DNA of 64,000 bases from Burkholderiaceae bacterium DAT-1 (GCA_019084025.1 JAHRBI010000001.1:456663-520662), one strand, 5' to 3'; shown: positions 10,455 to 20,533, numbered from the stretch's first letter. Notes: generated by a model not told the origin, from the letters alone. Program-made: numbers and translations.

Positions 10455-10504
10455 GACACCATCGGTCCCCCAGCCGATTTTGCCATCTAACAGACACGAT
10501 TGTT

Positions 10505-11623
10505 ATGCATATTCAAGAACATCCGCTGCTCCCCGGTAGCGCCGGCCATCAACGACTACTGCATTCCCTGCACTTCGGTAGCAGGCAGACACCGCAGAAG
10601 GTCTATATTCAGGCATCGCTGCATGCAGACGAAATCCCCGGCATGCTGGTCGCCCAGCACTTGCGGCAACACCTGACGGCACTCGAGTCCGCTGGCGCAA
10701 TTTCGGGCGAGATTGTTCTGGTGCCAGTCGCCAATCCAATCGGCCTGAGTCAGGAGATTCAGGGCGTTGCTTTTGGGCGCTTCGACCTGAGCACCGGCAT
10801 CAACTTCAATCGTGGCTATCGTCACCTGACGCCCGAGTTGCCCGCCCGGCTGGATGCACTGATTGGCCATTCCGCCCGCGACAATACGCGCATCATCCGG
10901 CATGCCTGCCATAGTCTCCTCAGTGAGGCACGGCCTGCTACCGAATCGGAACAGCTCAAACATCTGCTGCAAACGCTGTCGATCGACGCCGACATTGTGC
11001 TTGATCTGCATTGCGACAATCAGGCCAGCGTGCACCTCTACGCGGGTACACCTTTGCAGTCGCGCGCCATGCCACTAGCACGCTATCTCGGTGCCGAGGC
11101 CATACTGGTATCACGCGAGTCCGGCGATGATCCGTTTGATGAAACCTTGTCACGGACCTGGTGGGAACTCGCGGAGCACTATGCCGGACGCTTTCCGGTT
11201 GAACTGGACTGCCTGGCTTTAACGGTTGAATTGCGGGGCGAGGCGGACGTTACACACACATTTGCTGCGCGTGATGCAGCAGCCATCATCGAATTTCTGA
11301 AGCACGAAGGGCATGTCCAGGGACAAGCAGCACCTTTGCCTGCCGCTCGCTGCGAAGCGACGCCGCTCGAAGGAGTCGAACCCCTGGTCGCACCGCATCC
11401 CGGCATCGTGGTATTTCATCGAGAAACCGGCGAACAGATCAATGCCGGCGAACAGGTTGCCGAGCTGATCGACCCGCTCACAGGACATTCGACGCCGGTG
11501 CTCGCCAGTGTTTCCGGTGTGCTGTTCGCACGGGTTGCGCGACGGTATGCCAGTCGCGGCATGCGCCTCGCCAAAATTGCAGGAAAAACGGCCTATCGCA
11601 GCGGCAAGCTGCTTTCTATGTAG
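10505..11623 (+). CDS. Succinylglutamate desuccinylase/aspartoacylase-family zinc hydrolase (M14)
   Basis: Cytoplasmic zinc amidohydrolase of the AstE/AspA branch of the M14 family. Zinc ligands appear as SLHADEIPG (His40, Glu43) and LDLHCDN (His169). The Arg motif FNRGYR (about 102-107) and the catalytic Glu region LTVELRGEAD follow. The C-terminal 80 residues form the usual beta-barrel add-on. No signal peptide is seen. I start at ATG 10505 (372 residues); the longer frame overlaps the cyanophycinase stop. In this context it may split the beta-Asp-Arg released by cyanophycinase, or deacylate an N-acyl amino acid. The substrate is inferred. Confidence 0.82.
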   Translation: MHIQEHPLLPGSAGHQRLLHSLHFGSRQTPQKVYIQASLHADEIPGMLVAQHLRQHLTALESAGAISGEIVLVPVANPIGLSQEIQGVAFGRFDLSTGINFNRGYRHLTPELPARLDALIGHSARDNTRIIRHACHSLLSEARPATESEQLKHLLQTLSIDADIVLDLHCDNQASVHLYAGTPLQSRAMPLARYLGAEAILVSRESGDDPFDETLSRTWWELAEHYAGRFPVELDCLALTVELRGEADVTHTFAARDAAAIIEFLKHEGHVQGQAAPLPAARCEATPLEGVEPLVAPHPGIVVFHRETGEQINAGEQVAELIDPLTGHSTPVLASVSGVLFARVARRYASRGMRLAKIAGKTAYRSGKLLSM

Positions 11624-11629
11624 ATTTGC

Positions 11630-13042
11630 ATGACAGGGACTCCACCATCCATGCGCTCATTCAAACTCCCCAATACCTTCGTGCTGCTCTTTCTGCTGCT
11701 GACACTGATTGCACTGGCCACATGGTTCGTGCCCGGCGGCGCCTATGCCATGCATGAACTCAACGGCAAACAGCTGATCGATCCCGAATCGTTTCGGTAC
11801 ATAGCAAGCCGGCCACAAGGGCCTGTCGCATTGCTGATGGCGCCGATCAAAGGATTTGTGGAAGCCGCACTGATCATCGGCTTTGTGTTGATCGTGGGTG
11901 GTGCTTTCGCCGTACTGCAAAAAACGGAGGCCATCGACGCACTCATCAAATCGGTGGCAAAACGCCATCAGGATTCGGCACTGATCCGTGCCTTGCTCAT
12001 CCCGGTGTTCGTTACTTTGTTTTCGCTGGGCGGTGCCACCTTTGGCATGGCAGAAGAAGCCATTCCCTTTGTCATGATCTTCATTCCGCTCGCACTTGCA
12101 CTGGGCTACGACTCGATCGTCGGCGTGTCCATTCCCTTCATAGGTTCGCAAGTCGGCTTTGCGGCGGCCTTCCTGAATCCGTTCAATGTGGGCGTCGCAC
12201 AAGGGATTGCAGGTGTGCCTCTGTTTTCCGGCATTGGGTTCAGACTGATCGTCTGGCTACTGGCAACGGCAATCACCATCGTCTTTCTGAGCTGGTACGC
12301 GGCCAGCGTCAAGCGCCACCCGGCATATAGCCCCTGCTTCGAGCTGGATCAGTCCAGGCGGGCCCAGATCGATCTGCATGGTTTCAAATCATTTACTGGC
12401 ATGAGCAGGCAACACACGCTGGTCTTAGTCATCTTTGCGCTGACACTCGGCGCCATGGTGCTGGGCGTCGTGCGCTACGCATGGTACATCGAAGAAATCG
12501 CAGCGCTGTTTCTAGCCATGTCGATCATTGTTGCCTTTGCCGGTCGCCTGAACACCGATGAGTTTGTTGCGGCCTTTATGCAGGGTGCACGCGATCTGGT
12601 CACCACCGCACTGGTCATTGCCCTGGCGCGCGGCACCATGATTCTGGCACGCGACGCTCACATCATCGATACGCTCTTGCATGGACTGATGCCTTACGTG
12701 CAATCGACGAGCCCGGCATTCGCCGCGCAGAAAATGTTCGTGATTCAGTCGATCATCAACTTCTTCATCCACTCTGGAACCGGGCAAGCTGCCCTGACCA
12801 TGCCCATCATGGCGCCGCTGGCGGATCTGGTGGGCGTGTCTCGGCAAACGGCGATTCTCGCCTACCAGTTCGGCGAATTCACCACGCCCATGATCCCGAC
12901 TTCCGGCATCACGGTGGGCGTTCTGGCACTCGCAGGCATCCCGTGGAGCAAGTGGGCGCGCTGGATGATGCCGCTGCAATTGATGTACTTAGTGCTGTCG
13001 CTGGTTCTGCTGGGCGTAGCCAGCTGGATGAACTGGCAATAA
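11630..13042 (+). CDS. YfcC/DcuC-family permease
   Basis: Inner-membrane transporter of 470 residues with about 12 hydrophobic segments, starting with LPNTFVLLFLLLTLIALATWFVPGG. Landmarks of the YfcC group are FGMAEEAIPF, the repeated re-entrant Gly/Asn motifs GSQVGFAAAFLNPFN, and HSGTGQAALTMPIMAPL. Members carry amino acids, dipeptides or C4-dicarboxylates. It starts 6 bp after the M14 hydrolase and ends the cluster, so import of cyanophycin breakdown products (beta-Asp-Arg, Arg or Asp) is the natural guess. Confidence 0.85.
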   Translation: MTGTPPSMRSFKLPNTFVLLFLLLTLIALATWFVPGGAYAMHELNGKQLIDPESFRYIASRPQGPVALLMAPIKGFVEAALIIGFVLIVGGAFAVLQKTEAIDALIKSVAKRHQDSALIRALLIPVFVTLFSLGGATFGMAEEAIPFVMIFIPLALALGYDSIVGVSIPFIGSQVGFAAAFLNPFNVGVAQGIAGVPLFSGIGFRLIVWLLATAITIVFLSWYAASVKRHPAYSPCFELDQSRRAQIDLHGFKSFTGMSRQHTLVLVIFALTLGAMVLGVVRYAWYIEEIAALFLAMSIIVAFAGRLNTDEFVAAFMQGARDLVTTALVIALARGTMILARDAHIIDTLLHGLMPYVQSTSPAFAAQKMFVIQSIINFFIHSGTGQAALTMPIMAPLADLVGVSRQTAILAYQFGEFTTPMIPTSGITVGVLALAGIPWSKWARWMMPLQLMYLVLSLVLLGVASWMNWQ

Positions 13043-13063
13043 TGCAGATTTTGAAAATAAAAA

Positions 13064-13088
13064 CCGGCCTATCGAGGCCGGCTTTTTT
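13064..13088. terminator. Bidirectional intrinsic terminator
   Basis: CCGGCCT-ATCG-AGGCCGG is a 7-bp GC stem followed by six T on the plus strand and preceded by an A-run that becomes a T-run on the minus strand. It ends both the permease gene (plus) and murA (minus). Confidence 0.9.
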
Positions 13089-13105
13089 ATGCTGAGCGAT
13101 CCCAG

Positions 13106-14362
<1,257 letters not shown>

Positions 14363-14396
14363 CTACTATCTCGCCACACCTTCCGGTGCGTCGTCA

Positions 14397-14534
14397 TTAT
14401 TCGTGCATCACCCACCACGCAATCAAGATAAACAGCCACGGCAGGCCGGTTATCAACAGCGCCCAGCGCATGCCAGAATCCACCCGTTTTCGGGGGGCCT
14501 CCGGCGTCTCATTGCTTAGGCGCGGTTTTTCCAT
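14397..14534 (-). CDS. Small single-pass membrane protein (45 aa)
   Basis: A short frame opening with MEKPRLSNETPEAPRKRV inside the last codons of bolA. It runs on to one strong membrane helix (MRWALLITGLPWLFILIAWW) and the tail VMHE. The charged, proline-rich N-terminus followed by a clean helix is a normal design for a small inner-membrane protein. It starts 19 bases before the bolA stop and ends 37 bp before murA. The ribosome site is weak, so coupling to bolA translation is likely. Function unknown; the unusual point is the out-of-frame overlap with bolA. Confidence 0.6.
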   Translation of the reverse strand: MEKPRLSNETPEAPRKRVDSGMRWALLITGLPWLFILIAWWVMHE

Positions 14535-14755
14535 TCGTGCGGGCTATATGTTTTCATCGACAGGGCATGAATTTCTTCACGCATGCGCTCACCCAATGCC
14601 TGATAGACAATCTGATGCTGACGCACACGCGGCAATCCATCAAACGCATTGGCGACAATCGTGGCCTCGAAATGATGTCCGTCACCGGTCACTTCAAGAA
14701 ATTCGCATGCCAAACCTGCAGCAATGTATTGCCTGACTTGTTCTGGTGTCACCAT
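14516..14755 (-). CDS. ibaG: BolA-family protein, IbaG type
   Basis: A 79-residue class II KH-like BolA protein, partner of monothiol glutaredoxins in iron-sulfur handling and acid response. Its core reads LACEFLEVTGDGHHFEATIVANAFDG, with the helix-turn region RVRQHQIVYQALGERM and ALSMKTYSPHEW. A position next to murA and behind mla/ABC genes is the IbaG (YrbA) arrangement. It follows the ABC permease by 21 bp. Confidence 0.85.
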   Translation of the reverse strand: MVTPEQVRQYIAAGLACEFLEVTGDGHHFEATIVANAFDGLPRVRQHQIVYQALGERMREEIHALSMKTYSPHEWKNRA

Positions 14756-14776
14756 GATGTGTCACGCTACCCCATT

Positions 14777-15538
14777 TTAGTGGCGCAGCTTGTATCCTTT
14801 TTTAAGCAAGTAAAGTGTGAAGGCAGACAGCATGATCAATGCTGCGCCCACCACGCCGAGACTGATCCACGGGGACGGTACGTCGGCCACGCCGAAGAAT
14901 CCGTAACGGAAACCGTCGATCATATAGAAAACTGGATTCAGGTGCGATATGCCCAGCCAGAAGGATGGCAGAGAATGAATCGAATAGAATACGCCCGAGA
15001 GAAAGGTCAGCGGCACAATCACGAAGTTCTGGAAGGCTGCCAATTGGTCGAATTTGTCAGCCCAGATGCCTGCAATCATGCCTAGCACACCGAGTACACC
15101 GCAGCCGGCCACGGCAAAGGCCAGCACCCATAACGGATGCTTCACCTCTGGCACCACCAGGATAGAGGTCACCAGTAAGACACCAGCACCGACCACTAAA
15201 CCGCGAACAACAGCGGCGAGCACATAAGCCGAGAAAAATTCAAGATGACTCAGGGGCGGCAGCAATACGTAGACGATATTACCCGTAATTTTGGACTGAA
15301 TCAGACTGGATGAGGTATTAGCAAAGGCATTCTGCAACATCGACATCATGGCCAGGCCGGGAATCAGGAAGGCAGAATAGCGCACACCGGGCAACGCTTC
15401 CACATGCTGGTCCAGCACATGAGAGAAGATCAGCAGATACAGCATGGCTGTCAGCACCGGCGCGGCAACGGTCTGGAAGCTCACTTTCCAGAATCGCAGC
15501 AGCTCCTTGTAAAACAGGGTGATGAATCCTTGCACCAT
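14777..15538 (-). CDS. ABC-2 type transporter permease (YadH-like)
   Basis: Inner-membrane permease of 253 residues with about six helices, beginning MVQGFITLFYKELLRFWKV, typical of the ABC-2/NodJ/YadH family. It pairs with the ATPase 7 bp upstream. The motif LIPGLAMMSMLQNAFANTSSSLIQSKITGNI is the conserved cytosolic loop. Substrate unknown; the family exports lipids, polysaccharides or drugs. Confidence 0.9.
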   Translation of the reverse strand: MVQGFITLFYKELLRFWKVSFQTVAAPVLTAMLYLLIFSHVLDQHVEALPGVRYSAFLIPGLAMMSMLQNAFANTSSSLIQSKITGNIVYVLLPPLSHLEFFSAYVLAAVVRGLVVGAGVLLVTSILVVPEVKHPLWVLAFAVAGCGVLGVLGMIAGIWADKFDQLAAFQNFVIVPLTFLSGVFYSIHSLPSFWLGISHLNPVFYMIDGFRYGFFGVADVPSPWISLGVVGAALIMLSAFTLYLLKKGYKLRH

Positions 15539-15545
15539 GTACTCC

Positions 15546-16457
15546 TCAGGCAGCCGTTGAATGGCGACGCATCACGTCGACAAAAATCTGTTCAAGCGCA
15601 GGTTTGCGGATATCAATGTCCAGTACACGAATGCCGGCCATGTCGAGCACGCTCAGAATGCCGGAAAGCCTGGCTGGATCATCCAGACGCAGCAGGATCA
15701 TGCCGTCGTCCTCGCCCACCTTGAGGGCTGCAATGCTATCCGGCAGCAGTCCCTGCTCAAGACGCAGGGCCAGTGTGCGCGCCGAATGCGCTTGCATCAG
15801 GTTATCCTTGGTATCCAGCGCCACCAGCTCGCCCTGCTTCAGCATGGCAATCCGGCCACACAGCGCTTCCGCCTCTTCCAGATAATGCGTGGTCAGTACA
15901 ATGGTATGACCCTTCTGGTTCAAGCGCTGCACAAACTCCCACAAGCTCTGGCGCAATTCCACGTCTACACCGGCGGTGGGCTCGTCGAGCACGATCACGG
16001 GAGGCTTATGCACCAGCGCCTGCGCCACCATGACCCGACGCTTCATGCCGCCTGACAAGGCACGCATATTGGTATTGGCTTTATTTGTCAGCCCGACGTT
16101 TTCGAGGATTTCGTCAATCCAGTCGTCGTTGCGACGCAATCCAAAATAGCCCGACTGGAATTGCAGTGCTTCACGTACGGAGAAGAAGGGATCAAAGGTC
16201 AGTTCTTGCGGCACGATACCGACGAGCCGGCGTGCTTCGCGATACTGGCTGACCACATCCCGCCCCATGACTTCGACAGAGCCACTATCCGCGCGCGCCA
16301 AGCCACCGAGAATGGAAATCAGTGTCGTTTTGCCTGCACCATTTGGGCCAAGCAAGGCAAAAAATTCACCTTCGTGAATCTGGAAATCCACCCCTTTCAG
16401 GGCTTCAAGCTCACCAAAACGCTTTCTGACCTGGGAAAAACGGATCGCAGTGGACAT
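15546..16457 (-). CDS. ABC transporter ATPase (YadG-like)
   Basis: Nucleotide-binding subunit of the exporter with the downstream permease. Walker A is LLGPNGAGKTTLI, signature ALSGGMKRRV, Walker B VIVLDEPTAGVD, and the H-loop LTTHYLEEAE. I start at ATG 16457 (MSTAIRF); a TTG three codons upstream is possible. A C-terminal DrrA/YadG-type extension is present. A terminator separates it from mlaA, so this pair likely has its own promoter at about 16460-16540. Confidence 0.92.
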   Translation of the reverse strand: MSTAIRFSQVRKRFGELEALKGVDFQIHEGEFFALLGPNGAGKTTLISILGGLARADSGSVEVMGRDVVSQYREARRLVGIVPQELTFDPFFSVREALQFQSGYFGLRRNDDWIDEILENVGLTNKANTNMRALSGGMKRRVMVAQALVHKPPVIVLDEPTAGVDVELRQSLWEFVQRLNQKGHTIVLTTHYLEEAEALCGRIAMLKQGELVALDTKDNLMQAHSARTLALRLEQGLLPDSIAALKVGEDDGMILLRLDDPARLSGILSVLDMAGIRVLDIDIRKPALEQIFVDVMRRHSTAA

Positions 16458-16540
16458 GGGTAGCAACCAACTGGAAAGCAGGGATTGTAGCGCAATTCAC
16501 TTAGGTGAAAAGATCGGAATATCCCTGCACATATCATGGA

Positions 16541-16576
16541 AAAAATAGAACAGGCGGGCTAATTGACCCGCCTGTT
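16541..16576 (-). terminator. Terminator of the mla operon
   Basis: AACAGGCGGG and CCCGCCTGTT form a perfect 10-bp stem around an 8-base loop, followed on the minus strand by a T-rich run. It lies 10 bp past the mlaA stop. Confidence 0.88.
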
Positions 16577-16585
16577 TCAAGGCAT

Positions 16586-17431
16586 TCATTTTTCAGCAGG
16601 CGTTACCGGAGGTGACTCGGTAGTGACAGGTGCAGTCTGTTGTATGTCTGCACTTTTACCTGTTTCAGACTTTGCGCTTGTGGGTTCATCGATGGATGAA
16701 ATATCAAAGTCATCATCGTCTCCCAGCTTCAGCGGCTTGGGTGGCGCACCGTCATAAATCAAACTGTAACGACGCTGCAAATACCCATTGCGCACAAAGG
16801 CATATTCGTCGCCAAGCGATGCTTCGCCAATCAGTGCATTTGAATTCAGCAAACGCGCTCTCAGATCGACCACTTTAATCAGCTTTAACTGGTTACGTGC
16901 CGCCTGATCATGAATCACACGACTTCCGTCCACCTGACTGCCTACCACCCAATCAGTGGTATCACGCAAGGTTTTAGGACCAAGAAACGGCATAACCAGA
17001 TAAGGACCTGATCCGACGCCCCATTTGCCTAATGTCTGGCCAAAATCGGCCTGATGCTTGGGCACCTTGGCCGCAGACGCAATATCAATCAGACCGCCAA
17101 GTCCCAGCGTGGTATTTACCATCACCCGGAAGGCATCGGTGGTACCGTCGACCACTTTCCCCTGCAGATAATTGTTCAGGCCAATATAGATATCTTCGAA
17201 ATTGCCCAGCACATTACTGACCGCCGTTTGCACAGGCTGCGGCACACGATCCCGATACCCGCGCGCCACCGGTTGCATCACTGCCTCATCAACCGATTTA
17301 TTAAAGGCATAGACCTTGCGATTAACCGGTTCGAGCGGATCATAATAATTGCCCGGTGTCGCACACCCTGCCATCAGAACAAATAGCATACAGGCACTTA
17401 TTGAACGAAGCACGCGGGCAGATGATTTCAT
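16586..17431 (-). CDS. mlaA: MlaA (VacJ) outer-membrane lipoprotein
   Basis: Removes mislocalised phospholipid from the outer leaflet of the outer membrane and passes it to MlaC. Signal peptide with lipobox LMAG-C (Cys22), then DPLEPVNRKVYAFNK, the VacJ hallmark, and LGLGGLIDIA...FGQTLGKWGVGSGPYLVMPFLGP. The C-terminal tail after about residue 240 is acidic and then Ser/Pro/Thr-rich, without clear structure. Its start overlaps mlaB by 4 bp. In E. coli the gene is elsewhere; here it is in the operon, as in many betaproteobacteria. Confidence 0.95.
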   Translation of the reverse strand: MKSSARVLRSISACMLFVLMAGCATPGNYYDPLEPVNRKVYAFNKSVDEAVMQPVARGYRDRVPQPVQTAVSNVLGNFEDIYIGLNNYLQGKVVDGTTDAFRVMVNTTLGLGGLIDIASAAKVPKHQADFGQTLGKWGVGSGPYLVMPFLGPKTLRDTTDWVVGSQVDGSRVIHDQAARNQLKLIKVVDLRARLLNSNALIGEASLGDEYAFVRNGYLQRRYSLIYDGAPPKPLKLGDDDDFDISSIDEPTSAKSETGKSADIQQTAPVTTESPPVTPAEK

Positions 17432-17700
17432 GACCAGACTCCGGCAAGCACGGTTTCCACGCCATACAAGCGTGCCAAATTGAGAATATTATCGTGCGGA
17501 CGGGTCACTTTCAGGTCGCGCCCATTTACTCGCGCGTCTCTGAGCGCCTGCATCAGCATGCTCACAGCCGTCGAATCCACATCAGTGACCGCGGCTAAGT
17601 CCAATGTCACCGAATCTGCAGCCAAAGCTACGCTGACGCGTGCACTTTGTGCGGTAACAGTTTTCAATGTGATGGCGCCTTCAAGGCGTATCGTCTGCAT
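17428..17700 (-). CDS. mlaB: MlaB, STAS-domain protein
   Basis: Cytoplasmic STAS protein that binds the MlaF ATPase and activates the MlaFEDB complex. The 90 residues start MQTIRLEGAITL and include LDLAAVTDVDSTAVSMLMQAL, the STAS core with the Asp-Ser/Thr segment. The ATG lies within the last 20 bases of mlaC, behind a purine-rich AAGGGAAAA site; an upstream start in the same frame would overlap mlaC still more. Confidence 0.88.
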   Translation of the reverse strand: MQTIRLEGAITLKTVTAQSARVSVALAADSVTLDLAAVTDVDSTAVSMLMQALRDARVNGRDLKVTRPHDNILNLARLYGVETVLAGVWS

Positions 17701-18316
17701 TATTCGGTTTTCCCTTTTGCCGCGCAGCAGCATTGCGCGCTTGTAACTGGCGAATCAGCCCTTCGATACCTTCTTTTTCGATGGTCTGATTGAAGCTGGT
17801 TCGATACGTACTCACCAGTGATACCCCTTCTACCGAGATATCACATGCACGCCACGTATTACCAATATGGATCATGCGGTAGTCGATCGGAAAGGTCTGG
17901 CCGGAACTGGTTTCCACTTCAGTGTGAACCACGACATCGTTGTCCCCCTCGACCAAGCGAACAGGCTTCACCTCGATATCCTTTATGGACTGTGCTGACA
18001 GTGCCATGGAGTAGGTTCGCACGAGCAGTGTGCGGAACTCTCTCACGAGCAGGCTGCGCTGCAGCTCATTGGCGTCACGCCACCCCTTACCCACCGCCAG
18101 GGCAGTCATGCGCGCAAAGTCAAAATTGCTCAGCGCGCGCGACTCGATCAGATCCTTGAATCGCTTGTCGCGGAAGGTCAATTTTTCCTTGCGCACCACT
18201 TCAAGCACTTCGCGACTGGCATTACGCACCACCGTTTCTGGCATCGGCACGTCGACGGCCCATACAGCCGCATGCAAGGACATGCCAAGCAGAACCGGTG
18301 AATACAATTGGCGCAT
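17681..18316 (-). CDS. mlaC: MlaC, periplasmic phospholipid-binding protein
   Basis: Periplasmic shuttle carrying phospholipids between MlaA and MlaFEDB. It has a cleavable leader ending near AVWA-VDVP, then the Ttg2/MlaC domain (FARMTALAVGKGWRDAN, LVREFRTLLVRTYSMAL, IDYRMIHIGNTWRACDISVEGVSLV). At 211 residues the length is normal. It starts 17 bp after mlaD and overlaps mlaB by 20 bp. Confidence 0.93.
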   Translation of the reverse strand: MRQLYSPVLLGMSLHAAVWAVDVPMPETVVRNASREVLEVVRKEKLTFRDKRFKDLIESRALSNFDFARMTALAVGKGWRDANELQRSLLVREFRTLLVRTYSMALSAQSIKDIEVKPVRLVEGDNDVVVHTEVETSSGQTFPIDYRMIHIGNTWRACDISVEGVSLVSTYRTSFNQTIEKEGIEGLIRQLQARNAAARQKGKPNNADDTP

Positions 18317-18333
18317 GCTGACTCCGATCAGCC

Positions 18334-18819
18334 TTATTTGGCTGCCGCTCCGTCACCCTTGTTTTCCGCAGCCTTGCTAAACAGGAACTGGCTAATCAGC
18401 TGTTCCAGCACAATGGCTGACGATGTCAGGGAAATCTGATCTCCGTCTTTCAGCATGGTTTCATCTGCCCCCGGGGTCAAGCCGATATATTGCTCACCAA
18501 GGATACCGGACGTCAGAATTTCGGCCGAACTATCCTTTGTGAACTGATAACGCGGATCCAGCGCCAGCTTCACAATGGCACGATAGCGCTTGCTGTCGAA
18601 CTGAATGTCCAGTACACGACCCACGACCACACCTGCACTCTTGACGGGTGCCTTCACCTTCAGGCCGCCAATATTGTCGAATGTAGCAGTGACATTGTAG
18701 GTGGCAGCCTGCGTGGCGCCGCTACTGCCACTGACGCGCAAAGCAAGAAAGGCAATGGCCAGAAATACCATGGCAACAAATAAGCCTACCCAGAAATCGT
18801 AATAACGGCGATTCATCAA
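18334..18819 (-). CDS. mlaD: MlaD, MCE-domain membrane protein
   Basis: Membrane-anchored hexameric ring that channels lipid to the MlaE permease. An N-terminal helix (FWVGLFVAMVFLAIAFLALRV) precedes a single MCE domain with VTATFDNIGGLKVKAPVKSAGVVVGRV and ILGEQYIGLTPG. The 161-residue length is typical. Start and mlaE stop overlap by 4 bp. Confidence 0.95.
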   Translation of the reverse strand: MMNRRYYDFWVGLFVAMVFLAIAFLALRVSGSSGATQAATYNVTATFDNIGGLKVKAPVKSAGVVVGRVLDIQFDSKRYRAIVKLALDPRYQFTKDSSAEILTSGILGEQYIGLTPGADETMLKDGDQISLTSSAIVLEQLISQFLFSKAAENKGDGAAAK

Positions 18820-19610
18820 ATGCCCCTGAACATAAAAGCGGTCAGCACAAAGTCCAGACCGAGAATAACCAGTGAAGACGTCACCACTGTGCGGGTCGTG
18901 GCGCCGGAAACGCCTTCCGCCGTAGGCTCAGCCTCATAACCTTCAAACACTGCAATCAGCGAAACTGCCAGACCAAACACCACGCTCTTGATCACGCCAT
19001 TGATCACATCATCACGCATGTCTACGCTGGATTGCATCTGTCCCCAGAATGCGCCCGCATCCACACCGATCAGTTTCACGCAGACCAGATAGCCGCCGAT
19101 AATCCCCATCGTGGAAAACAGGATCGCCAGCATGGGCATGGAAATCACCCCCGCCCAGAATCGCGGCGCGACCACACGTGCAACCGGGTCAACCGCCATC
19201 ATTTCCATCGCAACGAGTTGTTCGGTGGTTTTCATCAGACCGATTTCTGCGGTCATTGCCGACCCTGCACGGCTGGCGAAGAGCAAACCCGCCACGACCG
19301 GCCCCAGCTCGCGCAACAGCGACAGCGCCACCACGACGCCCACTGTTTCGGTTGCACCGAAGCGTTGCAGTTGTTCGAAAAACTGCAGTCCCAGCACCAT
19401 GCCGACAAACAGGCCAGATACCAAAATAATGATCAGCGACTGTACACCGCTGAAGTAAATTTCGCGGATAGTCAGTCCGGCGCGGCGAAAAGCCGTACTG
19501 GAGTGAAGCAGCAGCGTGAAGAAAAATCGCGTCGCGAAGCCCACCTTGATCAGCGCATCCACAAAGGGACGTCCAAGGGCGGACAGCCGCGCCACAAACC
19601 AGTCAGTCAT
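18816..19610 (-). CDS. mlaE: MlaE, phospholipid ABC permease
   Basis: Permease of the MlaFEDB complex in the inner membrane, 264 residues with about five to six helices. The family block is seen in SLLRELGPVVAGLLFASRAGSAMTAEIGLMK and the following EQLVAMEMMAVDP. It overlaps mlaF by 8 bp and mlaD by 4 bp. Confidence 0.95.
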   Translation of the reverse strand: MTDWFVARLSALGRPFVDALIKVGFATRFFFTLLLHSSTAFRRAGLTIREIYFSGVQSLIIILVSGLFVGMVLGLQFFEQLQRFGATETVGVVVALSLLRELGPVVAGLLFASRAGSAMTAEIGLMKTTEQLVAMEMMAVDPVARVVAPRFWAGVISMPMLAILFSTMGIIGGYLVCVKLIGVDAGAFWGQMQSSVDMRDDVINGVIKSVVFGLAVSLIAVFEGYEAEPTAEGVSGATTRTVVTSSLVILGLDFVLTAFMFRGI

Positions 19611-20421
19611 GTGGCACTCCCATCAATTGTTCTGCATAGGTTGCCGCCGGGTAATGGAACGGCACAGGGCCATCCGGCAGGCCGCCCACAAACTGGCGTA
19701 CGAAAGGATCGTCGGAGGCACGGATTTCGTCGGGTGTTCCTTGAGCGACGATTCTGCCCTCGGACACGAAATAGACGTAATCGACAATCTCCAGCGATTC
19801 GATCACATCGTGCGTCACGACAATCGAGGTTGCACCGAGCGCATCGTTCAGTTCACGAATCAGCTTCCCGATGACACCAAGCGAGATGGGATCGAGGCCA
19901 GCGAAGGGCTCGTCATACATCATCAGCATCGGATCAAGCGCAATCGCACGCGCCAGGGCAACCCGACGCGCCATCCCGCCGGACAGCTCGGATGGCATGA
20001 GATGCGATGCACCACGCAAGCCGACCGCATGCAACTTCATGAGTACCAGATCACGGATCATGGATTCACTGAGGTCGGTATGCTCGCGCATCTGAAAGGC
20101 GACGTTGTCATACACAGACAGATCGGTGAACAGCGCACCGAACTGGAACAACATGCCCATGCGGCGGCGCAAGTCGTACAGATCATCACGATCAAGCGCA
20201 TGCACGATCTTGCCATCGACTTTCACTTCGCCGGAGGTCGGCTTGACCTGCCCGCCAATGAGTCGCATCAGGGTGGTTTTGCCACAGCCGGAACCACCCA
20301 TGATGGCAACAAGCTTGCCACGCGGAATGGTGAGGTTGATCCCTTTCAGGATCGTTCGGGTGTCGTAAGCAAACGTCACATTGTTTACTTCGACCAAATT
20401 TGCAGAAGACACTGGATTCAC
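19603..20421 (-). CDS. mlaF: MlaF, phospholipid ABC ATPase
   Basis: ATPase of the MlaFEDB lipid transporter and first gene of the mla operon. Walker A is IMGGSGCGKTTLMR, signature LSGGMARRVALARA, Walker B LMMYDEPFAGLDPIS, switch His in VVTHDVIES. At 272 residues it is of normal length. Its promoter must lie in the 112 bp shared with the divergent sigma-54 activator gene. Confidence 0.95.
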   Translation of the reverse strand: MNPVSSANLVEVNNVTFAYDTRTILKGINLTIPRGKLVAIMGGSGCGKTTLMRLIGGQVKPTSGEVKVDGKIVHALDRDDLYDLRRRMGMLFQFGALFTDLSVYDNVAFQMREHTDLSESMIRDLVLMKLHAVGLRGASHLMPSELSGGMARRVALARAIALDPMLMMYDEPFAGLDPISLGVIGKLIRELNDALGATSIVVTHDVIESLEIVDYVYFVSEGRIVAQGTPDEIRASDDPFVRQFVGGLPDGPVPFHYPAATYAEQLMGVPHD

Positions 20422-20533
20422 TCTGTCTCTCAGTCAACGCGCCATTTTAAGCATGATTGAAATTGTAATCAATTTTTCGGCCAAAATTTCTCGCATCGCA
20501 ACAATTTGCATTTGACCGACAAACTGTTACATC

